This document shows positions 34,155 through 43,354 of a DNA stretch of 64,000 nt, piece by piece. A model generated the notes under the pieces. The model was not told the origin of the DNA. It saw nothing but the letters and a program-made list of their open reading frames with translations, and searched no databases. This stretch comes from Amycolatopsis solani. Its GTDB lineage: Bacteria; Actinomycetota; Actinomycetes; Mycobacteriales; Pseudonocardiaceae. Made by a program: the position numbers and the translations under genes. Position 1 is the stretch's first letter; each line of letters opens with the position of its first letter. The stretch covers positions 518,332-582,331 of the forward strand of contig NZ_JAWQJT010000004.1 in the NCBI RefSeq assembly GCF_033441515.1, read 5' to 3'.

Positions 34155-35348
34155 ATGGACCACACCGCGCTGTCCCTGATCGAACTGGGGGCGGTCTTCT
34201 TCGTGCTGGGCGCGCTCGGGCGCCTGGCCGGGAAGATCGGCCTCTCCCCCATCCCGCTGTACCTGCTCGGCGGCCTCTGCTTCGGCTCCGGCGGGCTGAT
34301 CCCGCTGACCGACATCGGCGGCTTCACCCACCTCGCCAGTGAAATCGGCGTCGTGCTGCTGCTCCTGTTGCTGGGCCTCGAATACTCGGCGGCCGAGCTG
34401 TTCACCGGCCTGCGCCGCTCCTGGACGGCGGGCCTGCTCGACATCGTCCTCAACGCCGCCCCCGGCGCGGCGGTCGCGCTGCTGCTGGGCTGGGGCCCGG
34501 TCGGCGCGATGGTGATGGCGGGCGTCACGTACATCTCGTCGTCCGGCATCGTCGCGAAGGTCCTCGGCGACCTCGGCCGCCTCGGCAACCGCGAGACGCC
34601 GGTGGTGCTGTCGATCCTCGTGTTCGAAGACCTGGTGATGGCGCTCTACCTGCCGATCCTCACGGCGGTGCTCGGCGGCGTCTCGCTGCTCGGCGGTCTG
34701 GAAGCCGTCGGGATCTCGCTGCTGGTGATCACCGTGGTGCTGGTCATCGCGCTGAAGTTCGGCCGGTACGTCTCGGCCGCCGTCGACAGCCCCGACCGCG
34801 AGGTGTTCCTGCTCAAGGTGCTGGGCGCAGCGCTGCTGGTGGCGGGCATCGCGTCGGCGATGCAGGTGTCGGCCGCGGTCGGCGCGTTCCTGCTCGGCAT
34901 CGCGATCTCGGGCTCGACGGCGGAGAACGCGACGCACCTGCTCGAGCCGTTGCGCGACCTGTTCGCCGCGGTGTTCTTCGTGGTGTTCGGCCTCAACACG
35001 AACCCGGCGTCGATCCCACCCGTGCTCGGCTGGGCGGTGGTCCTGGCGGTGGTGACGACGGCGACCAAGGTCGGCACCGGCTGGTGGGCCGCGCGCAGGC
35101 AGGGCATCGGGAAGATGGGCCGCGCCCGCGCCGGAGCGGCACTGGTGGCGCGCGGCGAGTTCTCGATCGTCATCGCGGGCCTGGCGGTGACAGCGGGCGC
35201 GGTGACCGGCGAACTGGCGGCCCTGGCCACGGCGTACGTCCTGCTGATGGCCATCCTCGGCCCGACGGCCGCCCGCGTGGTGGAGCCGATCGCCCGCGCC
35301 CTCCAACGCAAATCGGCCACGAAGACCGCCCCGGCCGAGGCGAACTAG
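34155..35348 (+). CDS. CPA2-family cation:proton antiporter (KhtU-like)
   Basis: A 397-residue membrane protein with about 12 hydrophobic segments and CPA2 signatures. These include LLLLGLEYSAAELF early, VLSILVFEDLVMALYLPIL (acidic residues in the transport path) and ARGEFSIVIAGLAV near the end. It exchanges K+ or Na+ for H+ and, with the upstream RCK subunit, is expected to answer to cytoplasmic pH or K+. It has no attached TrkA-N domain; the separate RCK protein supplies that function. Confidence 0.9.
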   Translation: MDHTALSLIELGAVFFVLGALGRLAGKIGLSPIPLYLLGGLCFGSGGLIPLTDIGGFTHLASEIGVVLLLLLLGLEYSAAELFTGLRRSWTAGLLDIVLNAAPGAAVALLLGWGPVGAMVMAGVTYISSSGIVAKVLGDLGRLGNRETPVVLSILVFEDLVMALYLPILTAVLGGVSLLGGLEAVGISLLVITVVLVIALKFGRYVSAAVDSPDREVFLLKVLGAALLVAGIASAMQVSAAVGAFLLGIAISGSTAENATHLLEPLRDLFAAVFFVVFGLNTNPASIPPVLGWAVVLAVVTTATKVGTGWWAARRQGIGKMGRARAGAALVARGEFSIVIAGLAVTAGAVTGELAALATAYVLLMAILGPTAARVVEPIARALQRKSATKTAPAEAN

Positions 35349-35356
35349 CCCGCGGT

Positions 35357-35421
35357 CCCGAGCGCCCCAATGTGGCCTTCGGTGCGTGAGACGCAACCAA
35401 GGCCGCCTTGGGGCGCTCGGG
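35357..35421. terminator. Compound bidirectional terminator
   Basis: CCCGAGCGCCCCAA and its exact complement (35357-35370 and 35408-35421) bracket a second stem GGCCTT/AAGGCC and a third TGCGT-GAG-ACGCA. The element fills the space between the convergent antiporter and GNAT stops. Confidence 0.8.
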
Positions 35422-36372
35422 TCAGACCTCACGCGCCCAGCGCACGTACCGGTGCTTCGGCACGAACCCCGCCTTCGCGAAGATCCCCGACGCCCCAGCC
35501 GGGTCCGCCGAGTCCACGCTCAGGCTGGCCCGGTCGTACCCGAGCCCGGCGGCCGTCGCGAGCGCGTGACCCAGCAACGCGCTCGCGACGCCCCGCCGGC
35601 GGTGCTCCCTCGCCGTCCCGATGACCATGAAGTGCGCGTCCCGCACGCCGGTCGCCGCGGTGTCGGCCGCCCAGGACATCGTCACCAGCACCCCCACCGC
35701 GGTCCCGCCGTCCCGCGCCAGGAAACTGACCTCCGGCTGGAACGTCTGGTTGACGATCTTGTTCCGCCACTGGTCCGCCGGCATCGGCGCGGCGCCCCAG
35801 AAGTCCCGGTAGGCGTCGTTCCGTACCGCGCGGAACTCCTCGTCGGCCGCCGCCGTCCACCCCTCGATCCGCAGTCCCGGCACGGCGACGCCGGTCACCT
35901 CCGAAAGCGCGTGCTCCATGCGCTGGAAGTACCGCACCGGCGCGAAGCCCCGCGAACGCACGAGTTCGGGCACCCCGGCGATGTGCTCCGCCTTGTGGAC
36001 GTCGACCACGAGCCGCAGCGCCGGGTGGTGCCGGGCGTGCACGACCTCCGCCGCCGCCACGCCCGCGTCCACCAGCGCGGTCCCGATACCGCGGCGGCGG
36101 TATGCCGGGTGCACGCCGCCGTCGAGGAAGACCCGGTGGACCGCTTCCGCTTCCGCCTTGTGGCGGACCTTCACGTAGCCGACGAGCGCCTCGCCGTCGA
36201 ACGCGGCGAGGCTCGCCCGCTCGAGGTCCGCGTACGGGTCGATCAGCTCCTGGAGCGTGTCCTCCTCGGTGTAGTTCTCCCCGATCCGGTCCACTGTCTC
36301 GATCGCGTTGAGCAGGTCGGCCGATGCCTTGGCGTCCGCCGGGACGAGCGGCCGCCACGTGAGTTCGCGCAT
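35422..36372 (-). CDS. Two-domain GNAT acetyltransferase
   Basis: A 316-residue protein made of two GNAT folds in tandem. The acetyl-CoA loop of the first is HPAYRRRGIGTALVD (about 90-104); that of the second is REHRRRGVASALLGHAL (about 248-264). Both keep the RRRG-x-G/A pattern. The layout resembles mycothiol synthase MshD but is not distinctive enough to name. It is probably a cytoplasmic N-acetyltransferase of unknown substrate. It is a single gene, with its stop against the bidirectional terminator. Confidence 0.85.
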   Translation of the reverse strand: MRELTWRPLVPADAKASADLLNAIETVDRIGENYTEEDTLQELIDPYADLERASLAAFDGEALVGYVKVRHKAEAEAVHRVFLDGGVHPAYRRRGIGTALVDAGVAAAEVVHARHHPALRLVVDVHKAEHIAGVPELVRSRGFAPVRYFQRMEHALSEVTGVAVPGLRIEGWTAAADEEFRAVRNDAYRDFWGAAPMPADQWRNKIVNQTFQPEVSFLARDGGTAVGVLVTMSWAADTAATGVRDAHFMVIGTAREHRRRGVASALLGHALATAAGLGYDRASLSVDSADPAGASGIFAKAGFVPKHRYVRWAREV

Positions 36373-36421
36373 GCGGCCGAACGTAACCGCCTCCGGGGCC
36401 GCTGTCGTGCGGATTCCGCGG

Positions 36422-38266
36422 CTACCGCAGGTCCGCCCGGCCCGCCGACGGCACGTGCTCGCCGCCGGGCGGGGCCGGGTGCGTGGTCGCCTGCGCCGGG
36501 ATGCCCACCAGCGGGATGGACGCCGACGTGCGGGCCAGGTCCAGGGTCACCCGGCCCGGCTGGGCGGGGCCGCGGATGAAGCTGCCGTCCGTGCCGCCGA
36601 TGATCAGCGCGAGCGCGTGCCCGCGCGGCACGATGTGGTCGGTCGAGGCCAGCCGGAACGTCATCGTGTACGCCGTTCCGGGCGTCAACGGGCGTTCCTG
36701 GGACAGCGACGCGTAGTTCGCGAGGTCCGCCCAGCCCCGGCTGAGGATCGTGTAGTTGACCTTCTTCGGGTCGGCGGACGCGATCTTGTAGCAGGCGTCG
36801 TCCCCGGCCGCCGACGAGCCCCAGCAGTTCTCCGCCGTCCCCGTCTTGATCCCCTCGCCGCTGCCGGCGAAGTTGCGGATCGTCGCCGGGCCGAGGTCGA
36901 CGAGCAGCGCCGACAGCCGCGCCGACGAGGTGGACGGCGTCGCCGTCACGGTGAGCCTCGTGGTCCCCGACACCTGGACGTCCGACGTCAGCGCCCCGGT
37001 CGAGTAGGTCAGCGCCGCGCTGCCCGGGTTCGTCACCCAGGTGTCCTCGCCCAGGTTCGGGTTGTCGGTGAAGGACGCGGTGCCCGAGGACGTCGCCGTG
37101 CCCAGCGTGCCGGACGCGCCCGGCCGCAACGTCGTCGCCACCGCGTTCGCCGCCGGGTACGCGCTCTGGTCCACCCACTGGTCCGGCTGCCGCTCGACGC
37201 TCGCCTGCGGCCCGTTCTGGACGCCGTTGTCGACGCCGAGCAAGTAGTGGTCGAACCACCGGTGCAGCAGGTCGACCCAGTCGGCGCGCCGGTAGTCGAA
37301 CGGGTCGACGTGCCCGGTCTGCGACAGCCAGATCTTCTTCTCGACGTTCAGCCCGCTCCACCACTGTCCGAAGTGGATGGTCTTGACGTTCAGGTCGTTG
37401 ACGCCGTGGGAAAGCAGCACGCTGGCCCGCACGTTGCCGGCCCGGGTGACGTAGTCCCGGTCCGCCCACAGCGGCCCGTAGTCGCCGTTGGCCGTCGCGC
37501 CCTGGGTGAGGACCTGGTTCTGCGCCGAGCAGTTCTGCCCGGAGTTGCGCGCTTCGACGGTCTGCGCGAGGCCCGCCGGGTTGAAGCCGAAGGTCGCGCC
37601 GTCGGAGCGGTAGTAGTCGTACCAGGAGCTGATCGCCGAGATCGGCACGACGGTCTTCAGCCCGGCGACGCCGGTCGCCGCGACGCCGTTGGCGATCGTG
37701 CCGTCGTAGGACTTCCCGATCATGCCGACGTTGCCGGTGCTCCAGCCCGCCGTCACCGCGGTGCCGCCGGTCTTCGCGCTGTAGCCGGTGACGCGGCCGT
37801 TGAGCCAGTCGACGACCTTCCGCGCCGAATCGACGTCGGAGGCGCCGCCGACGTCCGCGCAGCCCGCCGAGCGGTTGGTCCCGGCCAGGTCGACGAGCAC
37901 CACCGCGTACCCGCGCGGCACGAAGTAGTTGTCGTAGAACAGCGGGAACTTCACCGGCTTGCCGGCGCTGTCGTACGTCTTGAGCTCGCTCTCGTTGCCG
38001 CGGCCGCAGCACGAGTAGTACGGGCTCGCGTCCATGATCACCGGCACGCGCGAGGTCGCGCCGGACGGGCGCACGATGTCCGCGGCGACGCGGTCGGACC
38101 GGCCGTCGCCGTCACCGTCGCGGCCGATGTCGACCCAGACCGTCTCCCGGATCGCGGACGCGTAGTCGTAGACGGGTTCAGTGCCCCGGGGCGCCGCGGC
38201 GTGCGCCGCCCCGGGCGTGAACGTCGAGAAGAGGATGAGCGCGAGCAGTACCAGACCGGTTCGCAT
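36422..38266 (-). CDS. Secreted Xaa-Pro dipeptidyl-peptidase / CocE-type hydrolase
   Basis: A 614-residue S15/CocE-family alpha/beta hydrolase with a cleavable Sec signal (MRTGLVLLALILFSTFTPGA, cleavage near residue 24). The nucleophile elbow is GKSYDG with S186; the DLAGTNRSAGC segment (oxyanion region) and a jelly-roll C-terminal domain (about 380-600) follow the family plan. It is released or cell-wall associated and cleaves X-Pro dipeptides or small esters. No partner genes adjoin it. The ATG at 38266 gives the clean signal peptide. Confidence 0.88.
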   Translation of the reverse strand: MRTGLVLLALILFSTFTPGAAHAAAPRGTEPVYDYASAIRETVWVDIGRDGDGDGRSDRVAADIVRPSGATSRVPVIMDASPYYSCCGRGNESELKTYDSAGKPVKFPLFYDNYFVPRGYAVVLVDLAGTNRSAGCADVGGASDVDSARKVVDWLNGRVTGYSAKTGGTAVTAGWSTGNVGMIGKSYDGTIANGVAATGVAGLKTVVPISAISSWYDYYRSDGATFGFNPAGLAQTVEARNSGQNCSAQNQVLTQGATANGDYGPLWADRDYVTRAGNVRASVLLSHGVNDLNVKTIHFGQWWSGLNVEKKIWLSQTGHVDPFDYRRADWVDLLHRWFDHYLLGVDNGVQNGPQASVERQPDQWVDQSAYPAANAVATTLRPGASGTLGTATSSGTASFTDNPNLGEDTWVTNPGSAALTYSTGALTSDVQVSGTTRLTVTATPSTSSARLSALLVDLGPATIRNFAGSGEGIKTGTAENCWGSSAAGDDACYKIASADPKKVNYTILSRGWADLANYASLSQERPLTPGTAYTMTFRLASTDHIVPRGHALALIIGGTDGSFIRGPAQPGRVTLDLARTSASIPLVGIPAQATTHPAPPGGEHVPSAGRADLR

Positions 38267-38335
38267 GCGACCACGCTGGCAGGGCCGGCCGCGCTCGCGC
38301 CACGGCGGAAAGTCGGGACTGTGCCTACCGGAGTG

Positions 38336-39088
38336 TCAGAGCTCGACGTTCCGGTACAGCGCGCCGACCTCGCCCTTGGTCAGCCGCCGGATCGAGCCGA
38401 CGCGCTGGTTGCCGAGCTGGACGTCGCCGACCGCGGTCCGGACCAGCTTGAGGACCGGGTGCCCGGTGTCCTTGAGCAGGCGGCGCACGATGTGCTTCTT
38501 GCCCTCGTGGATGACCAGCTCCACCAGCGACTTGCCGGAGTGCATGTCCTTCACCCGGAACTGGTCGACCTTGATGATGCCGTCCGGCAGCTCCCAGCCG
38601 TTGCGCAGCTCCTTGCCGAGCCCGCGCGGCACGAGGCCGTCGACCTCGGCGAGGTAGGTCTTGAGCACCCGGTAGGACGGGTGCATCAGCCGGTGGTTGA
38701 GGTCGCCGTCGTTGGTCAGCAGCAGCAGGCCCTCGGTGTTCTCGTCGAGCCGTCCGACGTGCACGACGCCGGGCGTCTCCTCGTACCGGCCGGCCAGGTA
38801 GTCGCCGACGCACGGGCGGCCGCGGTCGTCCGACATCGTCGAGTGCACGCCCTTGGGCTTGTTCAGGGCGAGATAGATCAGGTCGTCGCGCAGGTTCACG
38901 CGGGTGCCGTCGACGTGGATGACCGCCTCGTCCGGGTGCACCCGGCGGCCCAGCTCGGTGACGACCTCGCCGTCCACCTCGACCCGTCCGGCCGCGATCA
39001 GGTCTTCCGCCGCGCGCCGGGAGGCGACCCCGGCCTGCGACAGCACCTTCTGCAGGCGGATGCCGTCGGGGTGTTCACTGGATGTCAT
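38336..39088 (-). CDS. rluB: Pseudouridine synthase RluB (23S rRNA)
   Basis: A 250-residue RsuA/RluB-type pseudouridine synthase. An N-terminal S4 domain (IRLQKVLSQAGVASRRAAED, about 9-28) precedes the catalytic domain with VGRLDENTEGLLLLTNDG, whose Asp is the nucleophile. It isomerises a uridine of 23S rRNA. The ATG at 39088 lies 14 bp inside the end of scpB, so translation is coupled. Position next to scpAB matches the mycobacterial order. Confidence 0.95.
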   Translation of the reverse strand: MTSSEHPDGIRLQKVLSQAGVASRRAAEDLIAAGRVEVDGEVVTELGRRVHPDEAVIHVDGTRVNLRDDLIYLALNKPKGVHSTMSDDRGRPCVGDYLAGRYEETPGVVHVGRLDENTEGLLLLTNDGDLNHRLMHPSYRVLKTYLAEVDGLVPRGLGKELRNGWELPDGIIKVDQFRVKDMHSGKSLVELVIHEGKKHIVRRLLKDTGHPVLKLVRTAVGDVQLGNQRVGSIRRLTKGEVGALYRNVEL

Positions 39089-39917
39089 CGATGGTGTCCA
39101 CTTCGGGTAGCAACGGAGCGATGGCGGGCAGGTCGTTCAGTGACGACAGCCCCAGTCGCTCCAGGAACAGCTCGGTCGTCACGTACAGCGTGCCGGTCGT
39201 GTCGGGGTCGGTCCCCATCTCTTCGATGAGGCCGCGCGCGAGCAACGTCCGGATCACGCCGTCCACGTTCACGCCGCGCACCGCGGCGACCCTGGCCCGG
39301 GTCACCGGCTGCCGGTACGCGATCACGGCGAGGCTCTCCAGCGCGGCCCGGGTCAGCTTCGACCGCTGGCCGTCCAGCAGGAGCTTCTCCACGAACGGGG
39401 CGTAGACGTCCCTAGTGTAGAACCGCCACCCTTCGCCGACGCGCCGCAGGTCGATCCCGCTGGTCCGCTCGGTGAACTTCTGCGCCATGGTCCGCAGCGC
39501 GACGACGATCCGGGCCTTGGGCTGCTCGAGGGTTTCGGCGAGCAGCTCTTCGCTCGCGGGCGAGTCGACGACGAGCAACAGCGACTCGAGAGCCGCTTCG
39601 AGGGCTTCGTCGGAGCTGACGTCGGGCAACAGGCTGATGTCCCCGCTCGCGACCAGCTCGGACTCGGGATCCTCAGCCCCCGGCTCCCCTTCGGGCGCGT
39701 CGCTTTCACGTGAAAGCTCCGCCTCGGGGGCCGCACTTTCACGTGAAAGTGCGGGCTCGGGGGTGGGCGGCTCGACCACGGGGTCGACCGGCCTGCCGTC
39801 CTCGTCCACGGGCTCGCCGGACAGGGCCTCGTCCAGCGCCAGCTCCGCCGCGGCCTCGGCCGGCTCGCCCACCGGCGGCACCGGCGCTTCGGCCACTTCG
39901 TCGTTCTCGGGACTCAC
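39075..39917 (-). CDS. scpB: Segregation and condensation protein B
   Basis: A 280-residue ScpB, partner of ScpA and SMC in chromosome condensation. The two winged-helix ScpB domain occupies about 108-275 (LLVVDSPASEELLAETL, VIAYRQPVTRARVAAVRGVN). The first 100 residues are an acidic, low-complexity extension with the twice-repeated LSRES peptide. That peptide is encoded by the CTTTCACGTGAAAG palindromes at 39702-39754. The GTG start overlaps the scpA stop (GTGA). Confidence 0.93.
   Translation of the reverse strand: MSPENDEVAEAPVPPVGEPAEAAAELALDEALSGEPVDEDGRPVDPVVEPPTPEPALSRESAAPEAELSRESDAPEGEPGAEDPESELVASGDISLLPDVSSDEALEAALESLLLVVDSPASEELLAETLEQPKARIVVALRTMAQKFTERTSGIDLRRVGEGWRFYTRDVYAPFVEKLLLDGQRSKLTRAALESLAVIAYRQPVTRARVAAVRGVNVDGVIRTLLARGLIEEMGTDPDTTGTLYVTTELFLERLGLSSLNDLPAIAPLLPEVDTIDDIQ
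39702..39717. repeat. parS-like palindrome 1 within scpB
   Basis: GCTTTCACGTGAAAGC, a perfect 16-bp palindrome. It equals the parS core TTTCACGTGAAA except that the flanking bases are C/G instead of the usual G/C. Confidence 0.5.
39731..39754. repeat. parS-like palindrome 2 within scpB
   Basis: A perfect 24-bp palindrome whose centre is again CTTTCACGTGAAAG, extended on both sides by CCGCA/TGCGG. It lies 33 bp from copy 1 centre to centre, about three helical turns. Confidence 0.5.
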
Positions 39918-40834
39918 CCGTACTCCTCTTCGTCTCCGGCGGCGCGGTCCAGCTCGGCCGCCGCGGAGGCTTCTTCCTTCGAGCCGCCCGTCCAGCGGAC
40001 GTGCAGTTCCGCCAGCGCCTCGGTCTGCTCGAACTGGACCGTCGCCTCGCGGTAGAGCTCCAGCAGCGCCAGGAAGCGCGCGACGATCTCCACCGTGTGC
40101 TCGCAGTCGTCGACCAGCTCGCCGAACGTCGCCTGGCCGCGCTCGGCGAGCATCACCCGCAGCAGCGCCGCGTGCTCGCGGACCGAGACGCGGCCCATGT
40201 GGATGTGCGCGATCGACACCGTCGGCGGCGGCTTCGGCTTGAACACCGCGACCGCGATCTCGGCGAACTTGTCCGGCGTCACGCCCAGCATCACCTCGGG
40301 CAGCAGCCCGACGAACCGGTCCTCCAGCGCCACCGACCGCGGGTAGCGCCGCAGCGCGCCCTGTTCCAGCTCGCCGAACAGCGCCGCCACCTGCTTGTAC
40401 GCGCGGTACTGCAGGATCCGCGCGAACAGCAGGTCACGGGCCTCGAGCAGGGCGAGGTCGTCCTCGTTCTCCACCTCGGCCGAGGGCAGCAGCCGCGCCG
40501 CCTTGAGGTCGAGCAGGGTCGCCGCGATGACCAGGAACTCCGTCGTCTCGTCGAGGTTCCAGTCGGTGCCCAGCGCCCGCGTGTAGGCGATGAAGTCGTC
40601 GGTGACCCGGTGCAGGGCCACCTCGGTGACGTCGAGCTGGTGCTGCGAGATCAGCTGCAGCAGCAGGTCGAACGGTCCTTCGAAGTTGGCCAGCCGCACC
40701 TTGAACTTGGACGTGCTCAGTTCTTCGGTGTTGACGCCTTCGGGGATCATCCCGCCGTGCACCGTCTGGTGCGGCTCCGGGACCTCCGCAACCGGCTCCG
40801 GCGCGTCGGCCGGGGCCGCTTCCGGCTCGTCCAT
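39914..40834 (-). CDS. scpA: Segregation and condensation protein A
   Basis: A 306-residue ScpA kleisin that bridges the SMC heads. The family opening FEGPFDLLLQLISQHQLDVTEV (about 51-72, first part shown) and the C-terminal winged helix (RGQATFGELVDDCEHTVEIV) are present. A Pro/Ala/Glu-rich 35-residue N-terminal tail is extra. Its ATG overlaps the stop of the small upstream gene by one base. It works with ScpB, encoded just behind. Confidence 0.95.
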   Translation of the reverse strand: MDEPEAAPADAPEPVAEVPEPHQTVHGGMIPEGVNTEELSTSKFKVRLANFEGPFDLLLQLISQHQLDVTEVALHRVTDDFIAYTRALGTDWNLDETTEFLVIAATLLDLKAARLLPSAEVENEDDLALLEARDLLFARILQYRAYKQVAALFGELEQGALRRYPRSVALEDRFVGLLPEVMLGVTPDKFAEIAVAVFKPKPPPTVSIAHIHMGRVSVREHAALLRVMLAERGQATFGELVDDCEHTVEIVARFLALLELYREATVQFEQTEALAELHVRWTGGSKEEASAAAELDRAAGDEEEYG

Positions 40835-41241
40835 CAGCCCTCGGTTTCGCCGCCGTCTGAGCCGACCACCCGCAGCCGCTGCACCAGCACCGACTCCTCG
40901 CCGTGCTGGTCGAAGTCGGCCAGCAGCACCGCGACCGCCTCGCGGACCAGCCGGCCGCGGTCGACGACCAGCTCGTGCTTGGCGCGCAGCGTCAGCCGGG
41001 CCTGCTCCATGGCGACGAGCTCGTCCCCGGAGACGTACACGGTGATCTTCGCGTCGTGCTTGGTGCGGCCGGACCCGTGCGGGGCCGCGCTGCGGGCCAG
41101 CTGTTCCGTCCGGCCGTTGTCCGAAGGCTTGGCCTTCTCGACGGGCTCGGCGGGCGGTGCCTGGGGAGGGAGATCGAGGGCGGGACTGGAGGTGATCCTG
41201 AAGAGTTCCGACGCTCCGGGCAGGGAAGCGCGCCTGCTCAC
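40834..41241 (-). CDS. Small conserved protein between parA and scpA, ribbon-helix-helix-like
   Basis: A 135-residue protein. The first 60 residues are Pro-rich and disordered. The rest (DAKITVYVSGDELVAMEQAR, then GRLVREAVAVLLADFDQHGEES) reads like a ribbon-helix-helix DNA-binding fold: one beta strand followed by two helices. It overlaps parA at its GTG and scpA at its stop. It may be the DNA- or partner-binding companion of the ParA-like ATPase. No family name is claimed. Confidence 0.75.
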   Translation of the reverse strand: MSRRASLPGASELFRITSSPALDLPPQAPPAEPVEKAKPSDNGRTEQLARSAAPHGSGRTKHDAKITVYVSGDELVAMEQARLTLRAKHELVVDRGRLVREAVAVLLADFDQHGEESVLVQRLRVVGSDGGETEG

Positions 41242-42212
41242 CGAGCGATCACCTCGCGGGCCAGCTGGCGGTACGCCGCCGCGCCGGCCGACTTGGGCGC
41301 CCAGGTCGTGATCGGCTCACCCGCGACCGTCGTCTCGGGGAACCGCACCGTGCGGTTGATGACCGTGTCGAACACGGTCTCGCCGAATGCCTCCACCACG
41401 CGAGCCATGACCTCCTTCGAATGCAGGGTTCTCGGGTCGTACATGGTGGCGAGAATCCCGACTATGTCCAGTTTGGGGTTGAGGCGTTCCTGGACCTTCT
41501 CGATGGTGTCGATCAGGAGGGCGACGCCTCGCAGACTGAAGAACTCGCACTCCAGCGGGATGATCACGCCGTCCGCGGCGGTCAGCGCGTTCACCGTGAG
41601 CAAGCCGAGCGAGGGCTGGCAGTCCACAAGAACATAGTCGTAGTCGTTCATGACCGGACGAAGGACCCGTAACAACGTGTGCTCGCGCCCTACCTCAGCG
41701 ACGAGCTGGACCTCCGCCGCGGACAGGTCGATGTTGCTCGGCAGCAGGTCAACGCCGTCGACGCGGGTTTTCATCAGCACGTCGGTGGCGCTGACCGACC
41801 GCTCCATGATGGCGTTGTAGACCGTGTGGTCCAGTTCGTGCGGCTGGATGCCGAGGCCGACGGCGAGCGCGCCCTGCGGGTCGAAGTCGACGAGCAGCAC
41901 CTTGCGGCCGTACTCGGCGAGGGCGGCACCCAGGTTGATGGTCGACGTCGTCTTGCCGACGCCGCCCTTCTGGTTGCACATGGCCATGATCTTGGCCGGG
42001 CCGTGCTTCTCCAGCGGCGCCGGATCGGCGTGCTCGCGGATCGGGCGGCCGGTCGGGCCGATGCCCTCGAGCTTGACCTTCTTGCCGTTGCGCTCCGGGG
42101 ACGTCTCGTCGCCGTCGTGGATCGCGGGCGTGGCGATGGTGACCTGGCTGAGGTTCGCCGCCGCCGACCCGGCGGACTCGGCCGGTACGGCCGGCTGGTT
42201 CGGTGTCGACAT
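41238..42212 (-). CDS. ParA-family ATPase of the scpAB operon
   Basis: A 324-residue deviant Walker ATPase. KGGVGKT is at 82-88, VDFDPQG follows, and LVDCQPSLG is the Walker B region. About 70 residues of charged, flexible sequence precede the domain. It corresponds to the ParA-like gene Rv1708 of M. tuberculosis, which is distinct from the origin-proximal parAB pair. It probably positions or recruits the condensin parts encoded downstream. The ATG at 42212 is the first in frame with a fitting length. Confidence 0.92.
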   Translation of the reverse strand: MSTPNQPAVPAESAGSAAANLSQVTIATPAIHDGDETSPERNGKKVKLEGIGPTGRPIREHADPAPLEKHGPAKIMAMCNQKGGVGKTTSTINLGAALAEYGRKVLLVDFDPQGALAVGLGIQPHELDHTVYNAIMERSVSATDVLMKTRVDGVDLLPSNIDLSAAEVQLVAEVGREHTLLRVLRPVMNDYDYVLVDCQPSLGLLTVNALTAADGVIIPLECEFFSLRGVALLIDTIEKVQERLNPKLDIVGILATMYDPRTLHSKEVMARVVEAFGETVFDTVINRTVRFPETTVAGEPITTWAPKSAGAAAYRQLAREVIAR

Positions 42213-42359
42213 GGCGCGAAAGCTCCTTGTTCGTCAGCGTCCGCCGCAGCCTATGCGCGGAGTCGGAGCCCCGGCAAAGCAACGCGCCGGACCCGAGGGG
42301 GCAATGTCACTCGACCGTCGGTCCAGCGTAGGAAGGCTGTTCGCCGTTTATAGGGCCGT

Positions 42360-43289
42360 CTAGCCCAACGCCCGCGGGTGCGCCGTGGCGTACACCTCGC
42401 GCAGCGTGTTGACCGTGACCAGCGTGTACACCTGCGTCGTCGTCACTGAGGCGTGGCCGAGCAGTTCCTGGACGACCCGGACGTCGGCGCCGCCTTCGAG
42501 CAGGTGCGTGGCGAAGGAGTGGCGGAGCGTGTGCGGCGAGACGGCGGCGACGATCCCCGCGCGGCCGGCGGTGTCCTTGAGCACCTGCCACGCGCTCTGC
42601 CGCGAGAGGCGGCTGCCGCGGGCGTTGAGGAACAGCGCCGCGGTGCCCCGGCCGTGCGCGGCGAGCGCCGGGCGCGCGCGGACGGTGTAGGCGTGCAGCG
42701 CGGCGAGCGCGGGCCGCCCGATCGGGACCAGCCGCTGCTTGCCGCCCTTGCCGTCGAGCAGCACCGTGCGCTCGGCGTCGTCGACGTCGTCGAGGTCCAG
42801 GCCGACCGCCTCGGAGATCCGCGCCCCGGTCGAGTAGAGCAGCTCCAGCAGCGCCCGGTCGCGCAGCGGGCGTTCGCCCTCCGGCGGCGGGGTCTCCAGC
42901 AGCCGGAGCACGTCGTGGACCGGCAGGGCCTTGGGCAGCCGCTTCGCGGGTGTCGGCGGGCGGACCTCACGGGCCGGGTTGTGCTCGGTGAGGCCCTCGG
43001 CGTGGGCGAACTTGTGCAGGCCCCGCACGGCGACCAGGGCCCGCGCGGCCGACGACGCGGCCAGCGGCTTGTGGTCCTCGTCGCCCTCGCGCAGCGCGGC
43101 GCCGAAGGACGTCACGTGCGCCGAGGTGACGTCGGCGACCTTCCCGACGCCGAGGCCGTCCAGGTGCGCGGCGTACCGGCGCAGGTCACGGGCGTAGCTG
43201 TCCAGGGTGTTGCGCGCGGTCCCGCGTTCGACGACCAGGTGGTCGAGGTACGCGGCGACCACGTCGGCCGTGCTGCCCGGGGCTGCCAC
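42360..43289 (-). CDS. xerD: Site-specific tyrosine recombinase XerD
   Basis: A 309-residue tyrosine recombinase with an N-terminal SAM-like core-binding domain and a catalytic domain. The first catalytic Arg is in [16 protein letters not shown] carries H-x-x-R, LLGHASVT carries the second His, and the Tyr nucleophile is in TTQVYTLV. The length and place match xerD of the housekeeping block, so it is taken as the dif-site dimer resolvase rather than an integrase. The GTG at 43289 is the start. Confidence 0.93.
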   Translation of the reverse strand: MAAPGSTADVVAAYLDHLVVERGTARNTLDSYARDLRRYAAHLDGLGVGKVADVTSAHVTSFGAALREGDEDHKPLAASSAARALVAVRGLHKFAHAEGLTEHNPAREVRPPTPAKRLPKALPVHDVLRLLETPPPEGERPLRDRALLELLYSTGARISEAVGLDLDDVDDAERTVLLDGKGGKQRLVPIGRPALAALHAYTVRARPALAAHGRGTAALFLNARGSRLSRQSAWQVLKDTAGRAGIVAAVSPHTLRHSFATHLLEGGADVRVVQELLGHASVTTTQVYTLVTVNTLREVYATAHPRALG

Positions 43290-43354
43290 GCCGTCACCTT
43301 AGGCCGCGCGGCGCTCGTGACCCGGCAGAAACCCCGTTCGGTTACCGTGGATCC

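Noticed and set aside
42360..43289. XerD-like recombinase as a prophage or integron integrase
   Set aside because: Its length, gene order (NUDIX-pyrG side and parA-scpAB side) and lack of phage genes fit the chromosomal XerD.
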